Assembly (NCBI RefSeq): GCF_004025585.1
Contig: NZ_QTZO01000005.1
Location: 62,001 to 126,000, forward strand
Length of the DNA stretch: 64,000 nucleotides
Source of the DNA: Pseudodesulfovibrio sp. S3
Lineage (GTDB): Bacteria > Desulfobacterota > Desulfovibrionia > Desulfovibrionales > Desulfovibrionaceae
Reading direction: 5' to 3'
Shown: positions 28,591 through 37,192 of the stretch, piece by piece
How positions within the stretch are numbered: position 1 is the first letter of the stretch
How the letters are laid out: each line of letters opens with the position of its first letter
The notes under the pieces: model-generated
What the model was told of the DNA's origin: nothing
Seen by the model: only the letters and a program-made list of their open reading frames with translations
The model's database searches: none
Position numbers and translations under genes: made by a program

Positions 28591-30024
28591 CTAGCTCGTG
28601 GTATTGATCATGACGTGCTTGGTGACCAGGTAGTCGCCGACGGCCTCCGCCGAGAGATCCTTGCCGAAGCCGGATTGCTTGAAACCGCCGTGGGGGGTCT
28701 CCGAGGCCAGGGGCAGGTGGTCGTTGACCCAGACTGTGCCGAATTCCAGGGCGCGGCTGACACGCATGGTGCGGGCCACGTCGCGGGTGAATACCGAGGA
28801 GGCCAGGCCGAACACCACATCGTTGCTCATGGCCACGGCTTCCTGTTCATCCTTGAAGCTCTGGATGGTGATTACCGGCCCGAAGACCTCCTGCTGGACG
28901 ATCTCGGCTTCCTGTCCGACATCGGTGATCACGGTCGGTTCAAAGAAATAGCCTGGACCGTCCAATGCCTTGCCGCCGGTCAGCACGGTTGCGCCGTCTT
29001 TTTTCGCCCGTTCCACAAAGCCGGAAACCATGTCCCGGTGCCTGCCGGAGATCAACGGTCCCATTTGCGTGGCCGGATCGAACGGGTCGCCGACCTTGAC
29101 CTTGCCCATGGCCTCGGTCATGGCCTCGCACACATCGTCGAGCAGGGATTCGTGGCAGATGATACGGGTGGCTGCGGTGCAGTCCTGACCGGAGTTGCAG
29201 AAGGCGGCCAGGGGAAGCTTCTCGGCCACCAGGGAAACGTCGGCGTCTTCGAACACGAGGGCGGGAGCCTTGCCGCCCAGTTCCAGGTGTACGCGTTTGA
29301 CCGTGTCCGCCGCGCTTTTCATGACCATTTTGCCGGTTTCAGTGGCGCCGGTCAGGCTGACCATGCGGATGTCCGGGTGGGAGGTGATCATCTGGCCGAC
29401 ATTCCCGGCCACCACGTTGACCACGCCGTCGGGAATGCCTGCCTCGGCGGTCAGTTCGCCGAGCATGAGGGCGGTGCGGGGCGTGAGCGTGGCGGGTTTG
29501 AGTACGGCGGTGCATCCGGCTGCCAGGGCCGGGCCTATCTTCCAGACTCCCATGAGCAGGGGATAGTTCCAGGGCGCGATCTGGCCCACGACACCCACGG
29601 GGTCACGGCGATAGATGGAGGTATAGCCCGCGGCATACTCACCGGCATGATGTCCGCCCGTATCCCGTGCGGCGGCGGCAAAAAACCTGAGGTTGTCGAT
29701 GCAGAACGGCAGGTCCGCACCCAGGCTGAGGAATTCGTAGGGCTTGCCCGTGTCCTCGGATTCCACCCGCGCGAACGCTTCCATGCGGCTTTCCAGCAGG
29801 TCGGCAAGCTTCCAGAGTGCTTTGGCCCGGTTTGCCGGTGTCAACCCGGACCAGCGACCATCCTCGAAAGCCGTGCGCGCGGCAGCGACAGCTTTCAGTA
29901 CGTCTATCTCCCCGGCCTTGGCCACTGTAGCCACGGTTTCCCCGGTGGCAGGGTTTTCCACTTTGAAAGTTGCGCCGTCGTTCGCATCGGTCCACTTGCC
30001 GTCTATCCAGAGTTTCATGTCCAT
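28591..30024 (-). CDS. NAD-dependent aldehyde dehydrogenase, aminobutyraldehyde type
   Basis: Enzyme of 477 residues oxidising an aldehyde to the acid. Landmarks: IAPWNYPLLMGVWKIGPALA, the general-base Glu in HLELGGKAPALVFEDADV and the nucleophile Cys in NSGQDCTAATR. The GQDC context and the C-terminal TVWVNDHLPLASETPHGGFK resemble gamma-aminobutyraldehyde and betaine aldehyde dehydrogenases more than succinate-semialdehyde enzymes. GGAG lies before the first ATG. No polyamine genes are adjacent, so the substrate stays uncertain. Confidence 0.9.
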   Translation of the reverse strand: MDMKLWIDGKWTDANDGATFKVENPATGETVATVAKAGEIDVLKAVAAARTAFEDGRWSGLTPANRAKALWKLADLLESRMEAFARVESEDTGKPYEFLSLGADLPFCIDNLRFFAAAARDTGGHHAGEYAAGYTSIYRRDPVGVVGQIAPWNYPLLMGVWKIGPALAAGCTAVLKPATLTPRTALMLGELTAEAGIPDGVVNVVAGNVGQMITSHPDIRMVSLTGATETGKMVMKSAADTVKRVHLELGGKAPALVFEDADVSLVAEKLPLAAFCNSGQDCTAATRIICHESLLDDVCEAMTEAMGKVKVGDPFDPATQMGPLISGRHRDMVSGFVERAKKDGATVLTGGKALDGPGYFFEPTVITDVGQEAEIVQQEVFGPVITIQSFKDEQEAVAMSNDVVFGLASSVFTRDVARTMRVSRALEFGTVWVNDHLPLASETPHGGFKQSGFGKDLSAEAVGDYLVTKHVMINTTS

Positions 30025-30639
30025 TGAGCTCTCCTGGTTTAGCTGTCTGCAGCTGGTTTATTGCATCTGCCCTGTTTTTTCCTTCTGGGGTCCACGGGTG
30101 AGTGCAGGGACTGTTCCAACCGGGCATGTTCGTCATTTGGCAGAGGCGTTTTCAGGCGGCGAACGGTCCTGGGGCAAGCGGGCAGGCTGCATGACCATAT
30201 TGGGGCGCCTTGCGGACAGGCGCATGCCGTCCGGCAGTCAACGCCCGGGTCGGGACGGCTTTGCGACATTATTGTGAGTCAGCGGCATTTTTATTACTCA
30301 TTTGTTATGTCGGTGTGAGCACAATGCCTTTGTATATTCATGAGAGCAAACGGACTGGCAAGCGTTTTTGCACTCCCACGGATGGTGTGAAATGAAAAAA
30401 CACTAAAATTCTGTTGCGGCGGGAAAACAGGAGGCGTACCTGTTGGTTACTGTGTTCAAGAAGTAATTTCTTGTGTTGAATGGCATGGTTGTCTTACGTT
30501 TTGCGTTTTGGCGCAGGCGTATGCGGAGATTGTCGCGCGGCCCATGGTCTCGGAAGTGAAGCCGGCCACGCGGGGATACTCTGGCAAGCGGGCGTGGATG
30601 AGTGTCCCGTCCGCACCAACAAAACAAAAGGAGTCGCAT
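30025..30639. other. Divergent intergenic region
   Basis: 615 bases between the divergent aldehyde dehydrogenase and GlcG-like genes. It includes a hairpin GGCGCC-TTGCGGACA-GGCGC near 30206-30225 and an A+T-rich core around 30280-30520. A 23-codon frame at about 30324 has no ribosome site and is not accepted. I see no convincing promoter or RNA gene. Confidence 0.4.
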
Positions 30640-31134
30640 ATGCGCAAACTGATCCTTTCCCTGACCCTGGTTTTTTCCGTGTTGGTTCTCACTCTGCCTG
30701 CCATGGCCGCAGAGCCTGTGAAGACCCTGCCCGGTGACATCACCCTGGCGCAGGCCCAGAAAGTCCTGGCCGCTGCCCTGAAGCAGGCCGAAACCATCAA
30801 GGTGCCCATGAACATCGCCATCGTGGATGCGGGTGGCAATCTCAAGGCCTTCTATCGTCAGGAAGACGCCTTCATCGGCAGCATCGACATCTCCATCAAG
30901 AAGGCCGTCACGGCCCGTTATTTCAACATGAGCACCCGCACCCTGGGGAGCGTTTCCCAGGTGGGCCAGTCGCTGTACGGTATCGAGGTCAGCAATGACG
31001 GTCTGATTCTGTTCGCGGGCGGCGTTCCGCTGGTGGATGCCAACAATGTCATCATCGGCGCCATCGGCGTCAGCGGCGGCAGTGTGGACGAGGACGAGGG
31101 CGTGGCCATGGCCGGAGCCGCCGTTCTCAAGTAG
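30640..31134 (+). CDS. GlcG/HbpS family periplasmic protein
   Basis: A protein of 164 residues with a signal peptide ending AMA. The rest is the GlcG/HbpS (heme-degrading/heme-binding) domain: MNIAIVDAGGNLKAFYRQEDAF, SIKKAVTARYF and a Gly-rich end IGAIGVSGGSVDEDE. Family members bind heme, cobalamin or small ligands, and some accompany glycolate or diol operons; none of those genes is here. AAAAGGAG lies seven bases before the ATG. Monocistronic, ended by a terminator. Confidence 0.88.
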   Translation: MRKLILSLTLVFSVLVLTLPAMAAEPVKTLPGDITLAQAQKVLAAALKQAETIKVPMNIAIVDAGGNLKAFYRQEDAFIGSIDISIKKAVTARYFNMSTRTLGSVSQVGQSLYGIEVSNDGLILFAGGVPLVDANNVIIGAIGVSGGSVDEDEGVAMAGAAVLK

Positions 31135-31161
31135 TCGAACCAGTCCGATTTGATCAAGCGG

Positions 31162-31200
31162 CCGGGTCGGTGGGAATGTCTTTCCGCCGACCCGGTTTTT
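31162..31200 (+). terminator. Rho-independent terminator
   Basis: CCGGGTCGGTGG pairs with CCGCCGACCCGG (one G-T pair) and runs into TTTTT, 27 bases after the GlcG-like stop. Confidence 0.85.
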
Positions 31201-31421
31201 ATGGCCGTCGGCATTGCTCCGGCATGCAAGGACAATTCCGTCATTTTCCGTTTTCGGGCGGCTGGCAGTGCATTGCGTCCCGGCGTGAAATCAACTAGGG
31301 GAGACTGGTTCGGTCGAGAGGCGGGGTGGAGCGGCCAGTCCTGAATCAGGCGTGAATATGATAATGGGAGAGTTGACGGCGGCATGTGCCCGACCGGACT
31401 CCCGCGAGGAGACAGACTGTC

Positions 31422-32066
31422 ATGAAGGACATCCAACGGTTCATTGCCGGGTTCAAGAATTTCCGTAACGAATATTTCTGTCGTGAGGATTCCCCCTTCA
31501 ATACGTTGTGCGAGGGGCAGACCCCGACCACCATGGTCATCGCATGCAGCGACTCGCGCACCGATCCTTCGCTTATCATGCAATGCGAGCCGGGCGAAAT
31601 CTTCGTCGTGCGCAACGTTGCCAACATAGTGCCGCCGTATGAATCCGACAGCGGGTATCACGGCGTGTCCTCGGCCATCGAGTATGCCGTGAAGATGCTC
31701 AAGGTCGCCAACATCATTGTCCTTGGCCACAGTCATTGCGGGGGCATCGATACACTGATGAAGAACGACGCGGGTGAGGACAGCGAGTTTATCAACAGGT
31801 GGCTGTCCGTGATGAATCCCGTGCGGGATCAGGTCATGAAGCATTTCGGCAAGGTGGACAAAAAATCCTGTACCGCCTGCGAAATGGCGGGAATCCTCCG
31901 GTCCGTGGACAATCTCATGACCTTTCCCTGGCTTGCGGAGCGCGTGGCCGACGGCAGTCTCTACGTACACGGTTGGTATTTCGACATGGAATCCGGTCAG
32001 CTCCTGAGTTATCTGCCCCAGACCAAGGCGTTCGAACCGCTGACCTTTCCCTGCCCGCAGGAGTAG
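31422..32066 (+). CDS. Beta-class carbonic anhydrase
   Basis: Zinc enzyme of 214 residues interconverting CO2 and bicarbonate. The zinc-binding motifs ACSDSRTDP (Cys with the Asp-Arg dyad) and LGHSHCGGI (His and Cys) are intact, and VVRNVANIVPPYESD follows as expected. No signal peptide, so cytoplasmic. AGGAG lies about ten bases before the ATG at 31422; the frame is open for 12 more codons upstream without a start signal. Confidence 0.94.
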   Translation: MKDIQRFIAGFKNFRNEYFCREDSPFNTLCEGQTPTTMVIACSDSRTDPSLIMQCEPGEIFVVRNVANIVPPYESDSGYHGVSSAIEYAVKMLKVANIIVLGHSHCGGIDTLMKNDAGEDSEFINRWLSVMNPVRDQVMKHFGKVDKKSCTACEMAGILRSVDNLMTFPWLAERVADGSLYVHGWYFDMESGQLLSYLPQTKAFEPLTFPCPQE

Positions 32067-32115
32067 CTGCCCGTCTTGCATGGGGCGGCATTCTGTTATA
32101 TGTGTATCCTTGGTC

Positions 32116-32235
32116 GGCAGTTCACCGAGGCGTCGCCGCCCCTTTGGGGGAGCTAAACCTGCCATCACATCATTCCACCCGACACCTTGTCCGCGTGCCG
32201 AGTCGGAAGGGCGACCACCGGCAATCCATCCGTGG
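32116..32235 (+). other. Possible structured leader of the DUF2087 gene
   Basis: Three stems in a row: GGCAG/CTGCC (32116-32163) enclosing GGCG-TC-GCC-type and GCCCC-TTT-GGGGG stems; CCGAC/GTCGG (32179-32206); and CCACCGG/CCGTGG with a bulge (32215-32235). The last ends 24 bases before the start codon. I cannot match it to a known riboswitch class. Confidence 0.3.
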
Positions 32236-32259
32236 TAGGCGCGAGAGCGAGGATGAACC

Positions 32260-32793
32260 ATGTCCAAATCCCCAATGCCCCTGTACGTGGGCGACCTATC
32301 CGCATTGGCTTGCAATCTGCGGAGCCAGCTTCAGGAATCCGAATCAGTTCCAGGTCATGTGGAGATGCTGAACCTGCTGGTCAAGGCCGGCGGGTTTCGG
32401 AATTATCAGCATTTCAAGGCGCAGTATGATGCGCGCCGTGGGCTTGACCTGCCGGAACAAGAATATGCCGAGATCAATTACAAGCTGGTCAAGCGGATAG
32501 TGCGCTTGTTCAACGACGAGGGCTACCTGACGCACTGGCCCAAGAAGTACAGCGAGCGCGTCATCTGCCTGTGGGTCATGTGGTCGCGGATCAGTGCGAA
32601 AAAGACCTATACGGAATGCGAGATCAGCGAGCTGCTCGAACAGCAGCATCTGTTCGAAGACCATGCGCTGTTGCGGAGGCTGCTGGTCGATCATCAGCTC
32701 ATGACCCGGACGGCCGATGGCCGGGAGTACCGGCGGGTCGAGGTCCGGCCTCCGGCCGAAGCCGTGGAGGCGTTCAAGCACATTCGCGGGTAA
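32260..32793 (+). CDS. DUF2087 domain protein
   Basis: A cytoplasmic protein of 177 residues. Residues about 70-165 match DUF2087 (FNDEGYLTHWPKKYSERVIC, then EISELLEQQHLFEDHALLRRLLVDH, ending in an EYRRVE strand). The domain is often fused to transcription-regulator modules and has a winged-helix feel, so nucleic-acid binding is plausible. The N-terminal part (FRNYQHFKAQYDARR) is a separate helical segment. It is monocistronic, with a terminator 52 bases after the stop. Role unknown. Confidence 0.75.
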   Translation: MSKSPMPLYVGDLSALACNLRSQLQESESVPGHVEMLNLLVKAGGFRNYQHFKAQYDARRGLDLPEQEYAEINYKLVKRIVRLFNDEGYLTHWPKKYSERVICLWVMWSRISAKKTYTECEISELLEQQHLFEDHALLRRLLVDHQLMTRTADGREYRRVEVRPPAEAVEAFKHIRG

Positions 32794-32844
32794 ATGCGGT
32801 CACTCGATGCCGAGGGGCAAATCGACTTCGGCAGAAAGGCAATC

Positions 32845-32876
32845 AATCCCTTGCATTCAGGTGCAAGGGATTTTTT
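32845..32876 (+). terminator. Rho-independent terminator
   Basis: AATCCCTTGCA pairs with TGCAAGGGATT around TTCAGG, then TTTT. It separates the DUF2087 gene from convergent hydF. Confidence 0.88.
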
Positions 32877-32917
32877 CGAGCAGTGAGTGGATCAGGCCTT
32901 GGCTCGGTCTGATCTCT

Positions 32918-34120
32918 TTACAGGGGGAAGGGAGCCAGAACCCGATCGAGCACGCCCTGTACCTTTGAGATGGCCACCCCGTAGTTGGTCACCGGAATGT
33001 TGCGGCGGGTGCATTCCTGGATGCGGCGGAGCATTTCGGTCCGGTTGAGCATGCACGCTCCGCAGTGGACCACCAAGTTGAATCGCTCCAGATCTCCGGG
33101 GAAGTCGTGCCCGGAATAGACCTCGAACTTCAGGTCCTTGCCCGTGTACTGGGTCATCCAGCGGGGAATCTTGACGCGTCCGATGTCGTCGGCCACCGGG
33201 TGGTGGGAACAGGCCTCGCCTATGAGTACCCTGTCCCCGTCTTCAAGGGTGTCGATGGCGTCGGCGCCCCTGACAAGGCTCGGCAGGTCGCCCTTGTACC
33301 GGGCAAACAGGGTGGAAAACGTGGTCAGCGGGATGTCTCCGGGGACATCGGCGGCCACGCTCATGATCACCTGTGAGTCGGTGATCACCAGGGCGGGTTT
33401 GCGGGTCAGTCCGTCCAGGGCCGCTTCTATTTCGCGTTCCTTGACGGTCAGGCCCAGCGCGTCGCAGTCCAGGATTTCCCGCAGTACCTGGACCTGCGGC
33501 AGGATCAGGCGGCCTTTTGGGGCGGCCAGGTCGATGGGCACCACGCAGACGACCCAGTCGCCCTCGTTGATCAGGTCGCTCACCAGAGCGCGTTCCTGCC
33601 TGTATTCCGGCGGCGTGGCGTCGATGATCGCCTGCTTGAGGCCGTCCACGTTGAGTCCGCTCAGGGCGGAAACGGCCAGGCAGGGGGTGCCTTCGGCCCG
33701 AAGGCTGTCCATTTCCTTCTGTGAGGGCGCGTGCAGGTCCATCTTGTTGAAAGCCACGATGTACGGAATGTCCAATCTCCTGACCGTGTCGAGGATGGCG
33801 CGCTCATGCTCCGTGATGCCCGCTTCACCTATTACGATTACGGCCACGTCGCAGCGGTAGAGTATCTTGCGCGTGGCCTGCATGCGCAGTCCGCCCAGGT
33901 CTCCGGTGTCGTCGAGCCCGGCCGTATCGTAGAATGTCACCGGCCCGAGCGGGAGCAGTTCATAGTGCTTGGCCACGGGGTCGGTGGTCGTGCCCGGCGT
34001 GTTCGAGACAATGGCCGTCTCCTGGCCGGTGATGGCGTTGATCAGCGATGATTTGCCCGCATTCCGCCGCCCGGCGAGGGCGATGATCAGTCGTACTCCG
34101 CGTGGCGCCTTACCCGACAT
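32918..34120 (-). CDS. hydF: [FeFe]-hydrogenase maturation GTPase HydF
   Basis: Scaffold on which the two-iron subcluster of the H-cluster is assembled before transfer to HydA; 400 residues. The N-terminal GTPase has P-loop GRRNAGKSSLINAI, DTAGLDD and NKMD. The C-terminal cluster-binding part has the conserved Cys/His set: GEACSHHP and, near the end, VHCGACMLNR. AGGAGG precedes the ATG. It overlaps the end of hydE by 11 bases and is the last gene of the maturation operon. Confidence 0.96.
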   Translation of the reverse strand: MSGKAPRGVRLIIALAGRRNAGKSSLINAITGQETAIVSNTPGTTTDPVAKHYELLPLGPVTFYDTAGLDDTGDLGGLRMQATRKILYRCDVAVIVIGEAGITEHERAILDTVRRLDIPYIVAFNKMDLHAPSQKEMDSLRAEGTPCLAVSALSGLNVDGLKQAIIDATPPEYRQERALVSDLINEGDWVVCVVPIDLAAPKGRLILPQVQVLREILDCDALGLTVKEREIEAALDGLTRKPALVITDSQVIMSVAADVPGDIPLTTFSTLFARYKGDLPSLVRGADAIDTLEDGDRVLIGEACSHHPVADDIGRVKIPRWMTQYTGKDLKFEVYSGHDFPGDLERFNLVVHCGACMLNRTEMLRRIQECTRRNIPVTNYGVAISKVQGVLDRVLAPFPL

Positions 34121-35108
34121 GGCTCCTCCTGGGTGAAAAACCTTTGGCTGCGGAAGGGATGAAGCCCGTTGCCCTGATGGTCTGGTGGGCCGCGTCCAGG
34201 GAGGCCCCGTCGTCCATGTCCCCGGCGTTCTTGCCGGGGTAGATGGTGTAGTCGCCGCGATGCCGTGCCGGGGTCATGGACGGCATGAGCACGTTGCATC
34301 CCCGGGTCAGGGCCAGGGCGCGGCTGCCCGGACGCAGGGCGTCCAGGGCGGACGTGGCCGGGATGTTGGCTTTCGGGTTGAGGAGGCGCAGCAGGGCGCT
34401 TGTCCTGTGGGACAGGGTGACGGAACCGGGTGCCGTGTTTGTCAGGGGGGTGTCCGGGTTGGGCACGAAAGGCCCGACAGCGATCATGTCGAGTTCGAGA
34501 TCCGTGAGAAACAGGATGTCGCGCAGACCGTCCGAAAGGTCGGTGTCGGGCAGGCCGACAATGACCCCGGAGCCGATTTCGTAGCCCATGCGGCGCAGTC
34601 GTTCGACCCGATGCAGCCTGGCCGAGAAATCCTCTCCCCGGCGCAGGTGCTTATACAGGCGCTGGTCCGTGGTCTCCAGCTTGATGAGACACCGGTCGGC
34701 TCCGCAGTCGCGCCAAAAGGCGTATTCGTCCAGTCCTCGATCCCCCAGGGAGAGGGTCACGGCCACGTCGTGCCGCGCCTTGATTTTCCCGATCAGTTCC
34801 CCGAGTGTCTCGGTCGAGTATCCCATGTCGTCCCCGGATTGGAGGACCACGGTCCCGGCCCCTTGGGACACGGCGTCCGAGGCTGCGGCCAGGATGTTGT
34901 CGGCGGACATGCGGTAGCGGTGCAAATTGCGGTTGTCGGCGCGCAGTCCGCAGTAGCGGCAATGCTTGTCGCAGATGTTGGAGAATTCGACGATGGCCCG
35001 GATATGGACTTCGTTGCCGAAGACCCACTTCCGAGTTTCGTTGGCCCGTGCGAACAGGAACGGGTCGTCCGCGCCGGTCAGAGCGGTGAGGATGTCGTGT
35101 GCGTTCAT
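34110..35108 (-). CDS. hydE: [FeFe]-hydrogenase maturase HydE (radical SAM)
   Basis: Radical SAM enzyme of 332 residues acting on the HydG product during assembly of the two-iron subcluster. The radical SAM triad is ICDKHCRYCGLRADN (CX3CX2C). HydE-typical segments follow: VVLQSGDDMGYSTE, KLETTDQRLYKHLRRGEDF and VGPFVPNPDTPL. The start is the ATG that overlaps the stop of the preceding unknown gene (ATGA); longer in-frame starts lie inside that gene. Coupled translation fits a maturation operon. Confidence 0.95.
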   Translation of the reverse strand: MNAHDILTALTGADDPFLFARANETRKWVFGNEVHIRAIVEFSNICDKHCRYCGLRADNRNLHRYRMSADNILAAASDAVSQGAGTVVLQSGDDMGYSTETLGELIGKIKARHDVAVTLSLGDRGLDEYAFWRDCGADRCLIKLETTDQRLYKHLRRGEDFSARLHRVERLRRMGYEIGSGVIVGLPDTDLSDGLRDILFLTDLELDMIAVGPFVPNPDTPLTNTAPGSVTLSHRTSALLRLLNPKANIPATSALDALRPGSRALALTRGCNVLMPSMTPARHRGDYTIYPGKNAGDMDDGASLDAAHQTIRATGFIPSAAKGFSPRRSHVG

Positions 35109-35737
35109 GGCGTGTCGTTGGCCGGGAATTCCCGGTGGTCTAGATTGTGAGTGGGAAATGTCGAGAATGAGCGGCAGGGACACATGGCCCGTGCGCACTC
35201 GTTGACGAGCCGGAAGGCGGCCACCTCTTCACCTGAGGCCCAGGTCGGGGGCTTGCCGCGGGCGGTCCATTCAAGCAGGGCCTGCACGTCCGCCTGGACC
35301 ATGCCCCAGAATCCCTGGGGCGCATGGGTTCCGGCATGGGCGTACTGGCCGAAAACAATGGCGTCGTCTGCAATGATGATCGGCAGGCAGGGCAGCCGCC
35401 GGGCCGGGTGCAGGTGGACCTTGTCCGGATGGCGTTGGGCGAGTTCGGACATGAACCGATGCGACAGGAGCACCTCATCGTCCGTGGCCTGGGTGGAAAT
35501 TCCGAATCGGAGGGCATCCAGAAAGGGGCGCACCCAACAGGCCGGACTGTCCGGTTCCAATACGATGATATCCAGGCGTTTGAATTCGGGGCGTGCCAGT
35601 GCGGTTTCCAGCCCTTCGCGGTGGGGGTGGGATCGGGCAAAGGCCCCGTACACCGCAGCGTGCAGGATGATCCTCCGGCGGCTGGAGGCGAACATGGCTG
35701 GCGTGTCCAGGGCGTCAATACCGGTCACGAGTTTCAT
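35105..35737 (-). CDS. Conserved-looking unknown protein inside the hydrogenase maturation operon
   Basis: A protein of 210 residues without signal peptide or membrane helix. It overlaps aspA upstream and hydE downstream, each by four bases (ATGA), so it is made with the maturases. Motif-like segments: RRRIILHAAVYGAFARSHPH at the N terminus, RLDIIVLEPDSPACWVRPFL in the middle, and a C-terminal CARAMCPC triple-Cys cluster that could hold metal. The strand pattern and a HPH/HLHP pair are vaguely reminiscent of phospholipase-D-like folds, but I do not recognise a family. Role in H-cluster assembly is inferred from position only. Confidence 0.7.
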   Translation of the reverse strand: MKLVTGIDALDTPAMFASSRRRIILHAAVYGAFARSHPHREGLETALARPEFKRLDIIVLEPDSPACWVRPFLDALRFGISTQATDDEVLLSHRFMSELAQRHPDKVHLHPARRLPCLPIIIADDAIVFGQYAHAGTHAPQGFWGMVQADVQALLEWTARGKPPTWASGEEVAAFRLVNECARAMCPCRSFSTFPTHNLDHREFPANDTP

Positions 35738-37173
35738 GGAATCCTCACTTCTTCGAATTCTTCCGGAGTATATCCAAGCTTGCACAGCCGCTTGGGAGAC
35801 AGAAGCCTGTCCAGGGCCTCGACCGAGGCCACGCCGCACAATACCGCTTCGTCACGGACGGTACGGCCCGAGGCTTGGGCGTCTGCCATGAGCCGCTCTA
35901 CGCGATCGTAGCCGAGGAGCGGAACAAGGACCGTGGCCAGGGCACCGCTGCGCTCCACATGGGCCCGGCATTGTTCCCTGTCAGCCTGGATTCCGTCCGT
36001 GCACTTAGCCAGTCCGCGGCAGGAATTGACCAGCAGGGTCAGGGATTCGAGCAGCGAATGGGCGAGCAGGGGCAGCAGGTGGTTGAGTTCGAGCTGGCCC
36101 ATGGCCGCGGCAAGGGAAATGGTCTGGTCATTGGCCATGATCCGCAGGGCGGCCTGGGTCACGGCCTCGGGCATGACCGGGTTGATCTTGCCCGCCATGA
36201 TGGACGAACCGGTCTGGAGCGGCGGCAGGGTCAGTTCCCCTAGGCCGGTCTTCGGGCCGCTGGAGAGCAGGCGCAGATCGGATGCGATTTTCATCAGGGT
36301 TGCCGCGCACGCCTTGAGCATGCCCGAGACCTCAACAAAGGTGTCCATGTTCTGGGTGGCGTCCACGAGATTTTCCGCTCGGGACAGGGGGAGTCCGGTA
36401 ATGGCCGCCAGGCTCCCGGCCACGCTCAGGACGTAGTCTCGCGGAGCGCCCAGACCGGTGCCGATGGCCGTGCCGCCGAGGTTGACCTTCTTGAGCCGTT
36501 CCCGGCATTTGAAGAGCCTCCAGCGGTCCCTGGCCACGGCGTCGGCAAAGGCCCCGAAACTCATGCCCATGGTCATGGGCACGGCGTCGGTCAGTTCGGT
36601 CCGTCCGGCCTTGACCACGTCGCGAAATTCCGCTTCCTTGCCCTGGAAGGCTTCCTGGAGCGACGCGACCGAGGTTTCCAGGTCGGTGAGCAGGAACAGG
36701 ACGGCCACCCTGAGGGCCGTCGGGTACACGTCGTTGGTGGACTGGTGCATGTTGACATGCAGGATGGGATGGACCCGGGATGTGTCGCCGCGCCGAGCGC
36801 CGAGCAGTTCCGCCGCGCGGCTGGCAATGACCTCGTTGAGATTCATGTTGGTCGAGGTTCCGGCCCCGCCCTGAAACGGGTCGACCACGATCTGGTCGTG
36901 CAGTTTTCCCGAGGCGATTTCGGTGCAGGCATCGCAGATGGCCCATCCATACTCCTCGGGCAGGTACCCGAGGAGCATGTTTGTTTTTGCGCAGGCCAGC
37001 TTTACCTGGGCAAAGGCCCGGATGAAGGCCGGGTGCAGCCGGTAGCCGGAAAAGGGGAAGTTGCGCACGGCCCGCAGGGTGTGGATGCCATAGTAGGCAT
37101 CCACGGGCACGGCAAGCTCGCCCAATCCGTCGTGTTCCAACCTGAACCCGGTGGCCTTCACTGTCCCTGTCAT
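35734..37173 (-). CDS. aspA: Aspartate ammonia-lyase-like enzyme in the hydrogenase maturation operon
   Basis: Fumarase/aspartase superfamily enzyme of 479 residues, expected to split aspartate into fumarate and ammonia. The superfamily signature loop GSSIMAGKINPVMPE is intact, as are STNMNLNEVIASRA and the HVNMHQSTNDVYPT substrate region. The second ATG is taken as start, since the first sits only one base after GGAGG. It lies between hydG and hydE with tight spacing. Since the bridging dithiolate of the H-cluster contains an amine nitrogen, a role as local ammonia source is a reasonable inference. Confidence 0.9.
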   Translation of the reverse strand: MTGTVKATGFRLEHDGLGELAVPVDAYYGIHTLRAVRNFPFSGYRLHPAFIRAFAQVKLACAKTNMLLGYLPEEYGWAICDACTEIASGKLHDQIVVDPFQGGAGTSTNMNLNEVIASRAAELLGARRGDTSRVHPILHVNMHQSTNDVYPTALRVAVLFLLTDLETSVASLQEAFQGKEAEFRDVVKAGRTELTDAVPMTMGMSFGAFADAVARDRWRLFKCRERLKKVNLGGTAIGTGLGAPRDYVLSVAGSLAAITGLPLSRAENLVDATQNMDTFVEVSGMLKACAATLMKIASDLRLLSSGPKTGLGELTLPPLQTGSSIMAGKINPVMPEAVTQAALRIMANDQTISLAAAMGQLELNHLLPLLAHSLLESLTLLVNSCRGLAKCTDGIQADREQCRAHVERSGALATVLVPLLGYDRVERLMADAQASGRTVRDEAVLCGVASVEALDRLLSPKRLCKLGYTPEEFEEVRIP

Positions 37174-37192
37174 GCGCTTCATTCCTCCATGC

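Noticed and set aside
28615-30027. Plus-strand frame of 470 codons opposite the aldehyde dehydrogenase gene
   Set aside because: Antisense shadow with no domain or ribosome site.
32116-32235. Known riboswitch (FMN, cobalamin, TPP, SAM, ZTP)
   Set aside because: The conserved core sequences of these classes, as I know them, are absent.
30918-32315. Minus-strand frame of 465 codons opposite the carbonic anhydrase gene
   Set aside because: It overlaps the zinc-site codons of a clear enzyme and a strong terminator; no motifs.
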